Shown: positions 24,529 through 36,300 of the stretch, in pieces
Numbering within the stretch: position 1 is the first letter of the stretch
Layout of the letters: every line of letters begins with the position of its first letter
From: Xenopus tropicalis
Taxonomy: Eukaryota > Chordata > Amphibia > Anura > Pipidae
DNA: 64,000 nt
Assembly: GCF_000004195.4 (NCBI RefSeq)
Contig: NC_030683.2
Span: 51,535,358 to 51,599,357, forward strand
Direction: 5' to 3'
Notes under the pieces: model-generated
What the model saw: the letters and a program-made list of their open reading frames with translations, nothing else
The model's database searches: none
Told to the model about the DNA's origin: nothing
Position numbers and translations under genes: made by a program

Positions 24529-25290
24529 AAATTGTAGGGACCCATAGGGTTAATGTGCCCTATGTCACTAGGCAGGATAAATGTATCTAGTTGGTATCTA
24601 CAGATACCTTATTATTGGTTGAAGGCTAGACCACCCCCTACCACACTTTAATAAAGTGATAGGGAAGGGGTGGATCTTCCTTCTTGGGTTTCAGCAACTG
24701 TTCTGCGTGGATGCTCCTTGAAGCCTGTGATCCAGAACGGCCCAGAAGTGTTAGGCCCTAAGGGCACAGTTACCCTTAGTGAAGTCGGGGACAGGGCCCC
24801 GTGAATAAGGTAAAGTAAGAACAGGTTAAATAACTTCATAGCACTTTCTAGGAAAGTGAGAAAGTCAGAACTTATATAGAAAGAGCAGCTCATTTGCTCC
24901 ATCCAGGACAAGAGAGTAAAGGAGTAGTATCCTACAGGCATACTTGCAAGATAGGGACACAGAAGTGCCAGGGACATAGGCCAGCAATAAACCTTCCCCA
25001 ACCTCTTTATGAGAAGGGATAAACCGGTGAGCTTCGCTCGTGTCTCTCTGTTGGTGTCTTACCCTGCCCAACCTCTTTATGAGAAGGGATAAACCGGAAG
25101 ACACCATACTTCAACTGCTTAATCTGCTTTAACATCAATTGTATTGCTGCATGCCTGTGTACCTTATCTAGAGTGAGTATTGATTTGCCCTGCATTGCCA
25201 TCTTTGTCTTGGACAAATAAACAGTTACTTTGTTTTGCAAGAGCTCCTGGCGCCCATCATCTTACTTTAATCTGAGCTATTACACTACAC
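24529..25290 (+). mobile_element. LTR-like block B
   Basis: Related to block A at 17541-18205 with the same order of motifs. Starts near TGTAGGGACCCATAGGG, carries 'gtgaagtcggggacaggg', 'cactttctaggaaagtgag', AATAAACAG, 'ctcctggcgcccat', and ends near ATTACACTACACA. The TGT...ACA ends and late AATAAA fit an LTR. A 31-bp stretch is duplicated at 24997 and 25067. I see no flanking duplication or internal gene. Confidence 0.5.
24997..25098. repeat. Direct repeat, 31 bp at 70-bp spacing
   Basis: 'caacctctttatgagaaggg' followed by 'ataaaccgg' occurs at 24998 and again at 25068, identical by eye. Confidence 0.9.
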
Positions 25291-25482
25291 AGTGGCAGTA
25301 GGAGTTGTAGTTGAACAACATCATTTAGATAATTTCCTTCCATATAGCGAAGGCCCACTCCAGAGAAAGGGGGTCGCAATGTAACCCATGCTCTAACTTA
25401 AATACTAGCCTGGTTTTGGTCCCAATATAGCCAAAATAGCGTTACAAAATGCATTATTATTATTTAACAGAGCAGACTGTTA

Positions 25483-25913
25483 GGGGGACATTTACTAATC
25501 CACGAACGCTCCGTGCATCTTTTTGGCGACTTTTTCGTACCTTGCGCAACTTTTTAGTACTTTGCAACAAAATTTGTGCGACAAAATCGGATTGTTGCGC
25601 TGAGTACGAAAGTTTCGGATTCATTCAAGCTTTGTTAACGTGACTTTCCTTGGGCCAGGTTGGAGCTGCAGAGTGCCATTGACTCCTATGGGAGGCTTCC
25701 AAAATCGTGCACAGAATGATCAAAGTTGGAAAGGTTTTCCCGCTGTTTACAATCGTTCGTTATGAAAATTTCAGATTGCCCATACGATATTATCGTGACT
25801 AATATGATTTTTTCGTAAGCATTTTTGTGATATTTGCTATCTTCTGAAATTATCGTATCCAATCCGAATTTTTCCCATTCGGATTCAAACTCGTGATTTC
25901 ATGAATGAAGCCC
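25483..25913. mobile_element. Harbinger-like MITE with TTA duplication
   Basis: GGGGGACATTTACTAATCC at the left and a decayed right end ...GAATGAAGCCC, flanked by TTA at 25480-25482 and 25914-25916. Its left end matches the element at 57522-57836. A 3-bp TTA duplication is typical of PIF/Harbinger. Confidence 0.75.
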
Positions 25914-25916
25914 TTA

Positions 25917-26866
25917 GTCTTAGTACTATAGTAGGAATCTTTCAGTAAGGGGATATATCAGTCATAGAATTGGATATGGTGCGTCCTGTTGCAAATAATG
26001 TATTGAGCCAAGGAATCATTTAGTAATAGGAAATCTGACTAGCTTCCAAGTACATTTCTCCATAAAAAAAATTATGTTAACCAAAAAATCCCAATAAAAC
26101 TGATGCACTGAAGTAATCAATGAAAATAAACAGCTGACGGTGAAGATAAATTGTATGAATACAGGTTTTCACAACCTGGTAAGGTTAAGATATTAAGTCA
26201 AGAAAAGTTGAGTTTTTAAGAATCATGAGGAATGTGCTCCTTTTGCTTCTGATTACATTTCTCAGAAATGACCAAAGCTTGTTTTGACAGGGGTAATCCT
26301 TGTTTCAACATGGATAAATTGTTTCTTAACATATTTATAAACCCCCATAAAGCAGTTATCAGTGCTGAGAAGATGTAGGTCTCATAACTGTACAATTTGA
26401 CATGTTGTAGCTGACTTCTATGCACATTTGGTTTCTTCTTCTTCTCCTGTCATGGGAAGATGTTTACATTTGGCAATTTCCCTTCTACAAGAGCTTTATG
26501 TAATATTCAAGATTTCAAATGGCATACTGAATAATCACTATATATGGTAGAGGAGACATAAACAATTTAAAATTTTGGTTAATGCAGTGTTGGATTTTCC
26601 AGGGCAGATGATCCCTCCATTGTTTTGCCCCCAACCCACCAGCTAGTGATAATGACGTAAGCTTGAAACAATATTGTGACTACAGGGGTGCATTTTCATG
26701 CAGGTCAGTTATTCTGTGGCAAATTACCACAACTGTTGCAAAAATCATTTGCAAGTGAGCCTATAGATGCAGGGGAACTCTGGAGCTTTCACCATGCATT
26801 CTGCATCTATTGTCACAGCAAACTTTTGCCTAAAGAATCAGGCACTGGCAAATTTTCGATACCTAA
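25917..26866. other. Unclassified; old short repeat at its end
   Basis: 26755-26835 ('tatagatgcaggggaactct' to 'cacagcaaacttttgcctaa') resembles 53309-53412, so an undefined old repeat is present. Nothing else recognised. Confidence 0.45.
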
Positions 26867-27102
26867 TAGTAATGAGCGAATCTGTCTGAAAAGATTCACA
26901 AAATGGTTAAAAAAAAACCTGTTGTGCGCATGAATAAATAATGAGGCATGTGCTAGTTTTTTTTGACACTGACAATTTTTTTGACGCACACAACAATTTT
27001 TCTGTGCCAGATTTTTCCGCCTCTTTCACAAAACAATCCTCCAATGGTGAAAGGCAGAAGTTCGCAAATCCATGCCTGGCACAAAAAGTTGAATCATCAC
27101 TA
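26867..27102 (+). mobile_element. hAT-type MITE, TAGTGATGAGCGAA family
   Basis: TAGTAATGAGCGAATCTGTC to 'gaatcatcacta'. Flanking octamers ATACCTAA and ATAGCAAA match at 6 of 8. It contains the diagnostic 'caaatccatgcctggc'. Confidence 0.85.
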
Positions 27103-27299
27103 ATAGCAAATGCTAAAAGTGACAACAGTCACCATGTTTATGCTGCTGAGGGATATTTTTTTGCAATTCCTATACTGAATTTTTAAATTGCTGCTTTACA
27201 ATACTCATAGTTTTTACTTTTATTTGTAGTTTTTAATCACTTAAAACTGTGTTGTGGTTAAAAAACATGGCAAATTTTGTGCAAATTTAGACAATATGA

Positions 27300-27631
27300 G
27301 CCTATGTGTCACGTATGACAAACCCAAACAGGTGGTGAAATCTGTGCTAGAATGTTGCCATGATTTGTTTTGCATGTGAAAAACGTGACAAATAATGCCC
27401 ATTGACTGCAATGCATTTGGTGCAAGGGAAAAGGCCCTACCGACTCCAAAGTATTTGGTATGAGAAATAACAATTGACTACAATGCATTTGGTGCAATAA
27501 AAATATCACAGTGTAAAAAAAACATCCATCAACTCCAATGCATTTGGCAGAAGAAATGTTGCCATTTTACAAATTTTCAGTAATTTTGCAAATTTTCCTA
27601 CAGTAAAATGGGCCAGGTTCACTCATCACTA
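27300..27631 (-). mobile_element. Degenerate hAT-type MITE with internal ~60-bp repeats
   Basis: Ends 'ggttcactcatcacta' as inverted copies do. Inside, 'actgcaatgcatttggtgca'-type units recur at about 27407, 27437, 27477 and 27531. The left edge is uncertain. Confidence 0.5.
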
Positions 27632-27955
27632 CCATTTATAATTTATGATATATTGTTTATAAAACAGCAAGGCCATGGCCCTCTAAATTTTACAATCTAA
27701 GTTCCATATCACATTCACATATCAACAGTCAATTTGCAGATAGAGGCACAAGTTGGGCCTGGTGAGATCCATGGGCATTGCATATGTGTCCACAATGGCC
27801 CACAAGCTCCTATAGAGTGAAATAAGGTAATGCTTCAAAACATTGAATCAGTTATGTTATTACCCCTTACCAGCCTGGGGTTAAAAATGCAGAAAGAGAA
27901 TCAAAATTCCCTAGTGTCAGTTTTCAAGATCACACTTCACTGTGAAAAGAACATA

Positions 27956-29574
27956 CAGTGGTGTGAAAAACTATTTGCCCCCTTCCTGATTTCTTATTCT
28001 TTTGCATGTTTGTCACACTTAAATGTTTCTGCTCATCAAAAACCATTAACTATTAGTCAAAGATAACATAATTGAACACAAAATGCAGTTTTTAAATGAA
28101 GGTTTACGTTATTAAGGGAGAAAAAAAACTCCAAATCTACATGGCCCTGTGTGAAAAAGTGATTGCCCCCCTTGTTAAAAAACTGTGGTTTATCAATTTC
28201 AATTTTCAATATCAATTTCTGTTGTCACCCCCAGGCCTGATTACTGCCACACCTGTTTCAATCAAGAAATCACTTAAATAGGAGCTACCTGACACAGAGA
28301 AGTAGACCAAAAGCACCTCAAAAGCTAGACATCATGCCAAGATCCAAAGAAATTCAGGAACAAATGAGAACAAAAGTAATTGAGATCTATCAGTCTGGTA
28401 AAGGTTATAAAGCCATTTCTAAAGCTTTGGGACTCCAGCGAACCACAGTGAGAGCCATTATCCACAAATGGCAAAAACATGGAACAGTGGTGAACCTTCC
28501 CAGGAGTGGCCGGCCGCCCAAAATTAGCCCAAGAGCGCAGAGACAACTCATCCGAGAGGCCACAAAAGACCCCAGGACAACATCTAAAGAACTGCAGGCC
28601 TCACTTGCCTCAATTAAGGTCAGTGTTCACGACTCCATCATAAGAAAGAGACTGGGCAAAAACGGCCTGCATGGCAGATTTCCAAGGCGCAAACCACTTT
28701 TAAACAAAAAGAACATTAAGGCTCGTCTTAATTTTGCTAAAAAACATCTGAATGATTGCCAAGACTTTTGGGAAAATACCTTGTGGACCGACGAGACAAA
28801 AGTTTAACTTTTTGGAAGGTGCGTGTCCCGTTACATCTGGCGTAAAAGTAACACAGCATTTCAGAAAAAGAACATCATACCAACAGTAAAATATGGTGGT
28901 GGTAGTGTGATGGTCTGGGGTTGTTTTGCTGCTTCAGGACCTGGAAGGCTTGCTGTGATAGATGGAACCATGAATTCTACTGTCTACCAAAAAATCCTGA
29001 AGGAGAATGTCCGGCCATCTGTTCGTCAACTCAAGCTGAAGCGATCTTGGGTGCTGCAGCAGGACAATGACCCAAAACACACCAGCAAATCCACCTCTGA
29101 ATGGCTGAAGAAAAACTAAATGAAGACTTTGGAGTGGCCTAGTCAAAGTCCTGACCTGAATCCTATTGAGATGTTGTGGCATAACCTTAAAAAGGCGGTT
29201 CATGCTAGAAAACCCTCAAATAAAGCTGAATTACAACAATTCTGCAAAGATGAGTGGGCCAAAATTCCTCCAGAGCGCTGTAAAAGACTCGTTGCAAGTT
29301 ATCGCAAACGCTTGATTGCAGTTATTGCTGCTAAGGGTGGCCCAACCAGTTATTAGGTTCAGGGGGCAATTACTTTTTCACACAGGGCCATGTAGGTTTG
29401 GATTTTTTTTCTCCCTAAATAATAAAAACCCTCATTTAAAAACTGCATTTTGTGTTTACTTGGGTTATCATTGACTAATAGTTAAATGTGTTTGATGATC
29501 AGAAACATTTTGTGTGACAAACATGCAAAAGAATAAGAAATCAGGAAGGGGGCAAATAGTTTTTCACACCACTG
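27956..29574 (+). mobile_element. Tc1-like transposon, complete, 1,619 bp
   Basis: Terminal inverted repeats start CAGTGGTGTGAAAAACTATT at both ends, are over 200 bp long, and are flanked by TA (27954-27955 and 29575-29576). Each repeat has an outer and an inner transposase-binding-like direct repeat ending 'aa.tgattgccccc' (inner copies at about 28139-28171 and 29361-29393). This is the IR/DR layout known from Sleeping Beauty-type elements. The single gene between them is full length but broken. Ends this well preserved point to a fairly young copy. Confidence 0.95.
28334..29356 (+). pseudogene. Tc1 transposase, two in-frame stops
   Basis: 340 codons from ATG 28334 to TAG 29356, all in one frame, the usual length for a vertebrate Tc1 transposase. 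Residues 1-60 form the paired-like helix-turn-helix (GKGYKAISKALGLQRTTVRA), followed by the SGRPPK hook. A glycine-rich box, GGGSVMVWGCF, lies near residue 190. The DD34E catalytic triad is intact: D153 in WTDETK, D244 in QQDNDPKHT, E279 in SPDLNPIEMLW. Codon 158 (28805-28807) and codon 262 (29117-29119) are TAA; each is one change from a sense codon. No frameshift is present, so inactivation is recent relative to its neighbours. It would cut and paste TA-flanked elements, but this copy cannot make a full protein. Confidence 0.95.
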
Positions 29575-29845
29575 TATTTTAGTAAAGATTTTTTGTTTGT
29601 TTTTTATTTTATTTATGAACTTTTACACACTGTCACACAATTTTTAGAAGTGTACGCACATGTATAAAAAACACTCACAAAAAGTTTTTTTAAACTTCTT
29701 TTCCTTGTTAATTTTAACCTTTTCTATTTTGTTTCTACCTAAAACCAGTTTATTTGAAAGTATGACTATTGGATCATGTATTCTGATGACTAATTATGCT
29801 GTTGGATCTTCTGGGATATCCACAGGTGAACAACCTCTTTAAAAA

Positions 29846-30200
29846 AGCCAGCTCCCGATTTCTTCTTTGTTCAGAAAAAGGATGGAGAGTTGAGGCCTTG
29901 CATTGACTACTGTCAATCCCTTTCCCTACATCCCTGAATATTTAGATTTTCTAAAAGATGCTAAGAGCTTCACTAAGTTAGACCTCTGTGGAGCCTACAA
30001 TCTTATATGCATTCATCTAGGGGATGTGAGAAAGGCTGCTTTCTACACCCAAGATGTTCATTATGAGTCATGCTCTTCGGCTTGTGCAATGCACCTGCTG
30101 TCTTTTTTAAGACTTAATTAATAACATTATTCAAGATTTTCTTTTCTCCTATGAAGTGGTGTATTTAGATAATATAGTGTTTTTTGTTTAAGGGGTCTTT
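29846..30200 (+). pseudogene. Ty3/Gypsy reverse transcriptase remnant
   Basis: Conserved parts of a Gypsy-type reverse transcriptase are readable. VQKKDGELRPCIDY comes near 29870-29910. After a frameshift near 29905, PFPYIPEYLDFLKDAK and FTKLDLCGAYNL follow, then, after more damage, a catalytic box reading YLDN instead of YLDD at about 30163-30174. No LTR, protease, integrase or gag recognised beside it. It is an old, dead fragment just downstream of the Tc1 element. The family assignment is firm from the motif order; the lineage within Gypsy is not resolved. Confidence 0.8.
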
Positions 30201-30588
30201 CATTTTTATGACTTTCCATCCAGTATTGTTTTTGATCATGATGTTCAATTTTTTATAGATTTTGGCAAGCTTTTTATAAGTTGCCTTTTGTATGTTGCTT
30301 GTCTGTACCTTGTGTTTGGTAGTCTAAACTCTGAAGTTAGTAGGTTCCTAGCTAGCAGAAATTCTGGGGCCCCATAAGGAGGTTGGTGAACAATGGGACT
30401 ATTTAGACTTCGCGGATTTTCAGATGAGTCAGACTAGTGCCAGCACTCCTAATTCCTGTTTTCTGCCTAACTATAATGTTACAAATATGCAAGCAGGGGA
30501 CTTTTTTTTGCATAAGCTAAATAGCCAACTGAAAAAATTCATATGCACTATTTGCATTTGCATACTTGGTATATCTATCCATATTGGG
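30201..30588. other. Unclassified sequence
   Basis: Possible further decay of the Gypsy fragment; no motif seen. Confidence 0.4.
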
Positions 30589-31033
30589 TAGTAATGAGTG
30601 AAATTTTTCACCAGGCAAAGATTTGCGGTGAATTTCCATGTTTCGCCATTCGTGGGGTTTTTTTTTGCGAAATGGGCACAAAAATTGGTCATGGAAAAAA
30701 ATTGTTATGCATCAAATTAACTTGTGGTCACATCAAATTGAGCACATTGGCGGCAAAATGGACTTGGCCTTGACAAAATAGCTGCAGTTGAGTCAAATTG
30801 GGTGTGGAAATTGGCAGATTGTTTCATGAAATGGGCGCACAAATTTGCAGTGGAAAAATTTGCTGTGCGACAAAGAAAAGTTGTGTGCATCAAAAAAAAG
30901 CTACATGGCAAAAAAAAAAAAATTCTAGGGCAAGCATCAATTTTATTAATGCGCATCATTTTCTCTGTTTCTCAAATTGTGCACAGTTTCACAATTTTTT
31001 TTCAGCGAAACGGGACAGATTCACTCACCACTA
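30589..31033 (-). mobile_element. hAT-type MITE, TAGTGATGAGCGAA family, long copy
   Basis: Left TAGTAATGAGTGAAATTTTT, right 'gggacagattcactcaccac'. Internal 'aaatgggcacaaaaatt' and 'aaatgggcgcacaaattt' blocks are near-repeats, so the copy may be an internal duplication or two merged copies. No 8-bp match in the flanks. Confidence 0.7.
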
Positions 31034-31640
31034 ATAATTACCCATTTTTTAAAGTACAAATCTAAATTTGTACTTTCCATAAATGTATGGTTTCCTAAGG
31101 TAAACCTAGTGGACTTTACCTTGAAATCTAAAGTATGCAAACTTCTTGAAAGATGCCTTGGAGGTGCTTTGGAAAAAACTGTTGGAGTCTCCATAAAACT
31201 TTGCATTGGATTATTCGAAAGTTATGGGACATTCCAAATCAGTTGTATTTTCTTACATAAAATAATTTTCTAATATGTTTTTTGTAATTTTTTTTAGACA
31301 TTTAAAAGCCTATATTTTGTTAAAGAAGTGGACAAACTAATTATCTTAAGTAAACTAAAAGTCCGCCCCAGGAAATGCCCTTGAAATTAAAGAGCACAAA
31401 ATGCTCCCAACTGAAAAGGTTAATTCATATGTTTTGTGCTTCTGTATCCCCAAATTGTTGGGGAGAGGAACTCTAAAATGAGTTTACTGATATTTTATTT
31501 ATACAATATAAATAGTATAACTTTATAATGGTCACTTCATTTCATTACTAAAGAGACTAAGTGGTGCAACTTTGTGATCTTTAGTGCTCTTGGTTTTGTG
31601 TAATATAAAATGAATGTACTCAACGTTTCATTTCAATCTC
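31034..31640. other. Unclassified sequence
   Basis: No gene or repeat recognised. Confidence 0.4.
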
Positions 31641-31659
31641 CATATCTAAGGGTTTTTCT

Positions 31660-32150
31660 GTGGATGGTGGGACAGTACGTCTGCAAGAAGCCATAAAACT
31701 CAACAGTTACTGAACAATGGGCAAGGTGTGGTTGTTATCAACCCCCATCTGATCAGTTGGTATGTGGGTGGCAATGGCTGAAAGGTGTATAAATGTGGGC
31801 TGGACAGTGGTCAAGAGAGCAACCTGGGGGGAGCAACCTGGGAGAAGAACCTGGGAGGAGCACCTGGGGACTGGATCAGAAGTGACCGGGCAGGATGTGA
31901 GACAGACCAGAGAGGAGGCCATGGCAAGGAATCAGACCACCATGTTCTTTGTTCATCGGTAGCTATAATGTAGATTTTGTCATTAATCTGTAAATGTAAA
32001 TTATGTATATATATTGTTTTGTGTTAATTAATCTTTTAATTGTAACCGTCCATTGATTTGCTACTCAATATATTCATTTTAATATACACTTATTGGTGTG
32101 GGTTATTTGTCTGCTTCTCAAAAGAACCGGAACCCTAGTAAGAGGGGTGA
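31660..32150 (+). mobile_element. Possible LTR-like block
   Basis: A TATA-like 'gtgtataaatgtgggctgga' (near 31785) is followed by four G-rich near-repeats 'gagcaacctggg' (31815-31870), then AT-rich sequence and 'cttattggtgtgggttattt' near the end. The order (TATA, transcribed spacer, GT-rich end) is LTR-like, but neither edge has a recognisable terminus or duplication. Confidence 0.3.
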
Positions 32151-32504
32151 TTAATATTATTAATAATATATTATTATATATAGTCAAATCTTACAGACTT
32201 CACTGAAAAATCTATGACAGTATTGAAAAAAGGTCTTGAAAAAGCTAGGAATACAACATAAAACTAGTCAAATGACCCTGAAAAACAATATGTAAGATAT
32301 GTAGATGGAAAGGGAACAATTAAAAGACTTTGAAGTCAACCAATGATTGAGACAGGACAACAGTTTTCAATTCTAATATAATGTTTGAAGTCAATAACAT
32401 TGGTGGCATGGGTAGAAATATAGATATAACTGATGGTTAACTGTGCTAAAATTAGCTTTTTAAGCTAAGGTATGTTGGCATTATGTGCCATTATGTGATG
32501 GTCT

Positions 32505-32850
32505 GTATTATACTCATTTTTATGATTTTGTTAATTAATGACTTAGGAGAGGACATTGTATGTAATGTGTTTGTAGATGACACAAAACCATGCAGACGAA
32601 TTCATTTCATCCAGGGTCATCTTTACAGTGAGATCTGGACAAACTAGTAGACTTGGGGTAGAAAAATGTGTATGCAGCGTATACCCTAAATAGGATTTTT
32701 ACACATTGCTTGTTAGCTGTAACAAGCAATGTACAGCAGCAGGAAGGGCCAGCAAAGTATTGTCCTATATTAAAAGAGGTGTATAAGAGGGGAGGGTCAT
32801 ACTCTCTTGTTTACAAGGTAAAACCCCATCTGGAATTATAAGGAATAGGT
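32505..32850 (+). pseudogene. CR1/Rex-like LINE reverse transcriptase remnant
   Basis: INDLGEDIVCNVFVDDTK (from 32534) matches the conserved 'INDL...FADDTKL' block of Jockey/CR1/Rex-group reverse transcriptases, with the catalytic pair DD kept and A replaced by V. About 180 bp on, 'SYIKRGV' and a decayed block ending 'KTPSG' match the 'yIkRG...LVRPHLEY' region. Intervening sequence is shortened and shifted. It is a short dead fragment, distinct from the L1-like LINEs elsewhere in the window. Confidence 0.7.
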
Positions 32851-34337
32851 AACTCAATAATCTGTACAATAATCTAGTTATAGCAAAACAATATGAAATA
32901 TAAACTATAGACATAAATGCCTAAAGCACAAAGAACGAATGCTTGGAATAGTACAAATACATAAATACAATAAACATTTAAGAAAGTAATAAAAATAAGT
33001 CAAGCTAGCCGTGAGATATTCTCTAGTGGACATGTTATACAGGTGATTCAATAAATTGTAATTAGAAATTGCGGTTTCTTTCCACACAACACAATCACTG
33101 ACAGTTGGTTTAGAAAAAATTGGACTATAGGAAATATAAATTACAGGGTAGAAAAGCATGCACAATACATGTCTATTCTTGCAGAAAATTACAGACAAAA
33201 TATGTTAAAACTGCAGACTTCAAATATATATTGTCTTAGATAATTATTGTTTTTATTAGAATTTTAGGTGAGAATAGAAACAGCGGTCTTCTCAAAATTT
33301 GTGAAACAAATAGGGTTTTTTATATTAAACAAAAGCATTACTTATCGTATTTCCAGCATTGACACTGCCTGGTGCAGAGTCTCTACGGAGAGTCTAATAA
33401 CTTCTGAACTGTCTGAGATATTGGTGAGACAGCCCTTTAGAGCAACCCAGAGACAGTTACAATTGGTTGGATACTGGGAGTATTTTCTTAGGATTACTGG
33501 TTGATTATCCCATTAAAAGTTCCAAAGGTATCAAGTGTGATGTTTTGCTGTTAGGAGTGTGCTTCTACCTAAAATGTTAAGAGCTCTTGAACAAGAATTT
33601 GGTTGTTTTGAAAAGATTTAATTGAAAGTCAATTGAACAACCTGTGCTATTTTAACTAGATAGGGCTCATGTGGCCAGTTTTGAAGATTTTGTATTATTA
33701 TTGGATGAGCATTTACTTATTCTGCATTATAACTGAGGTGTAGTTTTTTTTTGTCATAAAGGTTTGTAATTTTATTCCTAAGGAATTTCCCAAAGTGTAT
33801 CCCTTTCAACCAAATATGGCTTGCCTAACCACCAACTTAAAGTGCTTGTAGTACAGACAGCACCAGGACCCATTTTTTCTCGCTTGGCACATAGTTAAGA
33901 AGCATATACTGAAGTATAAGATTGTATGGTGAATTGAATTATGCAGTTCTTAAATAGCATTTATGTACTTAAAGGCCTTAATTTAAATCTTATTTTTAAA
34001 TATTAATTTTGACTCTTAACACATTTTCCTTTTCCTCTCCTCTTATAGAGGTACATTGCTTTTATTATAGCTTTTGAACATTAGTTAATAAGAGTGTAAG
34101 AGTGTACACCAGTAATATTATGTATTAATTACTCAATGGAAACAAAGTGCTTCCTTTTAGCAAAATGTGCTTTTAGCCTTTTCACTGTCAAATATATTCT
34201 CTATAGAAAAAAAACCTAAAGTCTACTGCTTTGGGGTTGTAGATCTAGAGCAGGTAGGGAGTTAAACAAGTTCAGAAGATGTAACAGGAAATGTCACTAC
34301 AAAAACATACAGTAAGTATATGTCACTTGGAGAATTC
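32851..34337. other. Unclassified AT-rich sequence
   Basis: The small ORFs at 32905-33198 (minus) and 33268-33504 (plus) have no recognisable domain. Nothing else seen. Confidence 0.4.
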
Positions 34338-34490
34338 GGTGAGTGAGGAGAAAGTTGCATCAAAAAAAGTTGCGGTCGCATTGAAAAAGTCTCGTCAATA
34401 AGTTGTGGTTGCATCAAATAAGTTGTGCATCAAAAAAAAGGTGTGCAATTTTTTTGGAGGAGTGAAATGGGACAGATTTGCTCATCACTA
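34338..34490 (-). mobile_element. hAT-type MITE fragment, TAGTGATGAGCGAA family
   Basis: Several 'gttgcatcaaaaaa' units, then 'gggacagatttgctcatcac'. The left end is partly lost. Confidence 0.65.
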
Positions 34491-34546
34491 ATCATTAAGG
34501 ATAAATATGTCTGCAATATTTCTTCTTCACATGTATATTATTGTTT

Positions 34547-34710
34547 TTAAAGGGGTTGTTCACTTAGTAAAAACTAGTAAACTTTTAGTATCTTGTCCCA
34601 AAGCCAGAGATTTAAAAATGGGCACCTACTTTGAGGATACTGGGCATCAAAGGAGGTTGTGAGCCACATGTTGCTCACAAGTCACTGGTTGGGGATCACT
34701 GGCCATACAC
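34547..34710 (+). mobile_element. T2 left end joined to a CAGTGATCCCCAACC-type terminus
   Basis: TTAAAGGGGTTGTTCAC (34547) opens a T2 MITE that soon breaks off. 34600-34701 ('gggcacctactttgagga' ... 'ggttggggatcactgg') matches the end of another common Xenopus repeat whose terminus reads CAGTGATCCCCAACC inward, hAT-like. Two old fragments are abutted. Confidence 0.55.
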
Positions 34711-34845
34711 ACTGGATATCTAGACAGAATGCAGCAGTAATGAAAACTATATATATGCCGTAAGCAAACAGAACTATAAAAAAAAATCAAGTGGATCAGT
34801 TGGATGCTGACAAAGTCTAAATGCATGTTCAAGATAATATACTAA

Positions 34846-36300
34846 TAGCTCCCTAAATTGTTATTTTTATTTGAGACCCTCCCCATCTCTAGCCCAAAAA
34901 CAGTACTACAAGATATACAAAGATCTATATTTCAGTTTATATGGGGAAAGTCCAGTCACAGGATTACTAAGACTGTTATGATGGCAAGCAAGAGAAAAGG
35001 AGGACTGGCAGCCCCCAATATCTTAAAATAATACGAAGCAGCCCACCTACACCAATTACTTGGCTGGACAACCCTCCATGCACGTACAAGGTAGGCCCAA
35101 ATCTTTCCCCCCAGGGATGTCAACTATGTTTCAATTACATTGGAAGCAGACAGCACTGTTTACTATACAAGGCTTTTTAAACCCCCTCACTAATAAGCTT
35201 CTTACATTTGAAGCAATTCACCAGAAACATCAGATTCCACATGCCTTCTTGTATGAATACATACAAATAACCCTTTATATCTAAGCAAAATCAAAAACCC
35301 CCACTTACCTATAGACCCCTTCCCAAAGCACAGCTACATGCTTAAATGGGAAAGGATATCTGCAACAGAAATACCATTGGAGGAGTGGGAAAAAATATGG
35401 TATAATGCTAGCTGAAATGTATCATGTGTTAAGCAACAAGAAAGTATTTACAAAACCCTACTCTTTTGGTACTATACACCAGAAAAAATACATAAAATGC
35501 ATCCAAATACCTCACAGATGTGTTGGAAACTGGGACATTACAGCACATAATGTGGCACTGTCCAATTATTAATACCTTTTGGAAAAGCATAGAGGAACTA
35601 ATACAAAAAGGTTTCTTCCAGGAAATCAAACTAGACATTCTCTCTACCTTAGCTAGAAAAGCTCTTAACTATGTAACAAATAACAAACAGAGACTCCTGA
35701 ATTATATTTTAACAGCAGCCCGACTAGCAATCACCCAAAACTGGAAAAAACCCACTACCACCCTCAAGAATAGAAGTGATCTCTAGAATAGCAACCATGA
35801 GGGAGATGGAAAATATGATGGCAAGACTGAGAGGGACAATACCAAAGTTTACTAACATCTGGTCTAGATGTGACTTGTATACCTCCACGAATTAACGGGA
35901 CATAACCCTTCCCCAAATAGCATACAACCAGGATATTATTCTATTATACTATTCACCCAATTCACTACTCCTCCATAACCTACTTTCTTCTTGTACCTCT
36001 CCTATTTTCCTCCTTTCTTTACTCCCTTGTTCTCTCTAAAATCTACGTTCCAGAGATTTCCATGGTGAATCTTTACATCTCAAAACACTCCATGGAATGT
36101 GAAAACCCTATTTCTCCAACGACCTTTCAATATGGATATACAACATTATGACATTATTCAGAAACAAAACATTTGGGGACCATGAGATACCAATAGATAT
36201 TGTTGTGTACTGCAAATTTTAACCACATTGTATAACTAATGCACCATGGACCGTGATTTTGTTTGGATGCCAAAAACGAATAAAGTTTGATGGAAAAAAA
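34846..36300 (+). pseudogene. 5'-truncated L1-like LINE B with 15-bp target duplication
   Basis: Starts within the region after the reverse transcriptase: LPKLLFLFETLPISSPKT, SIFQFIWGK, KRKGGLAAPNI, then after stops LQHIMWHCPIINTFW (35520-35580), typical of the L1 ORF2 C-terminus. The 3' end is AATAAAGTTTGATGG plus a short A-tail (36294-36301). AAGATAATATACTAA (34831-34845) and AAGATAATAGACTAA (36300-36314) are a 15-bp target duplication with one difference. It is therefore a 5'-truncated retrotransposition event; the coding part has stops and shifts. Confidence 0.9.

Noticed and set aside
31660..32150. Full retroviral LTR call
   Set aside because: TATA-like and GT-rich parts are suggestive, but no terminal TG/CA pair or target duplication could be placed; kept only as a low-confidence feature.
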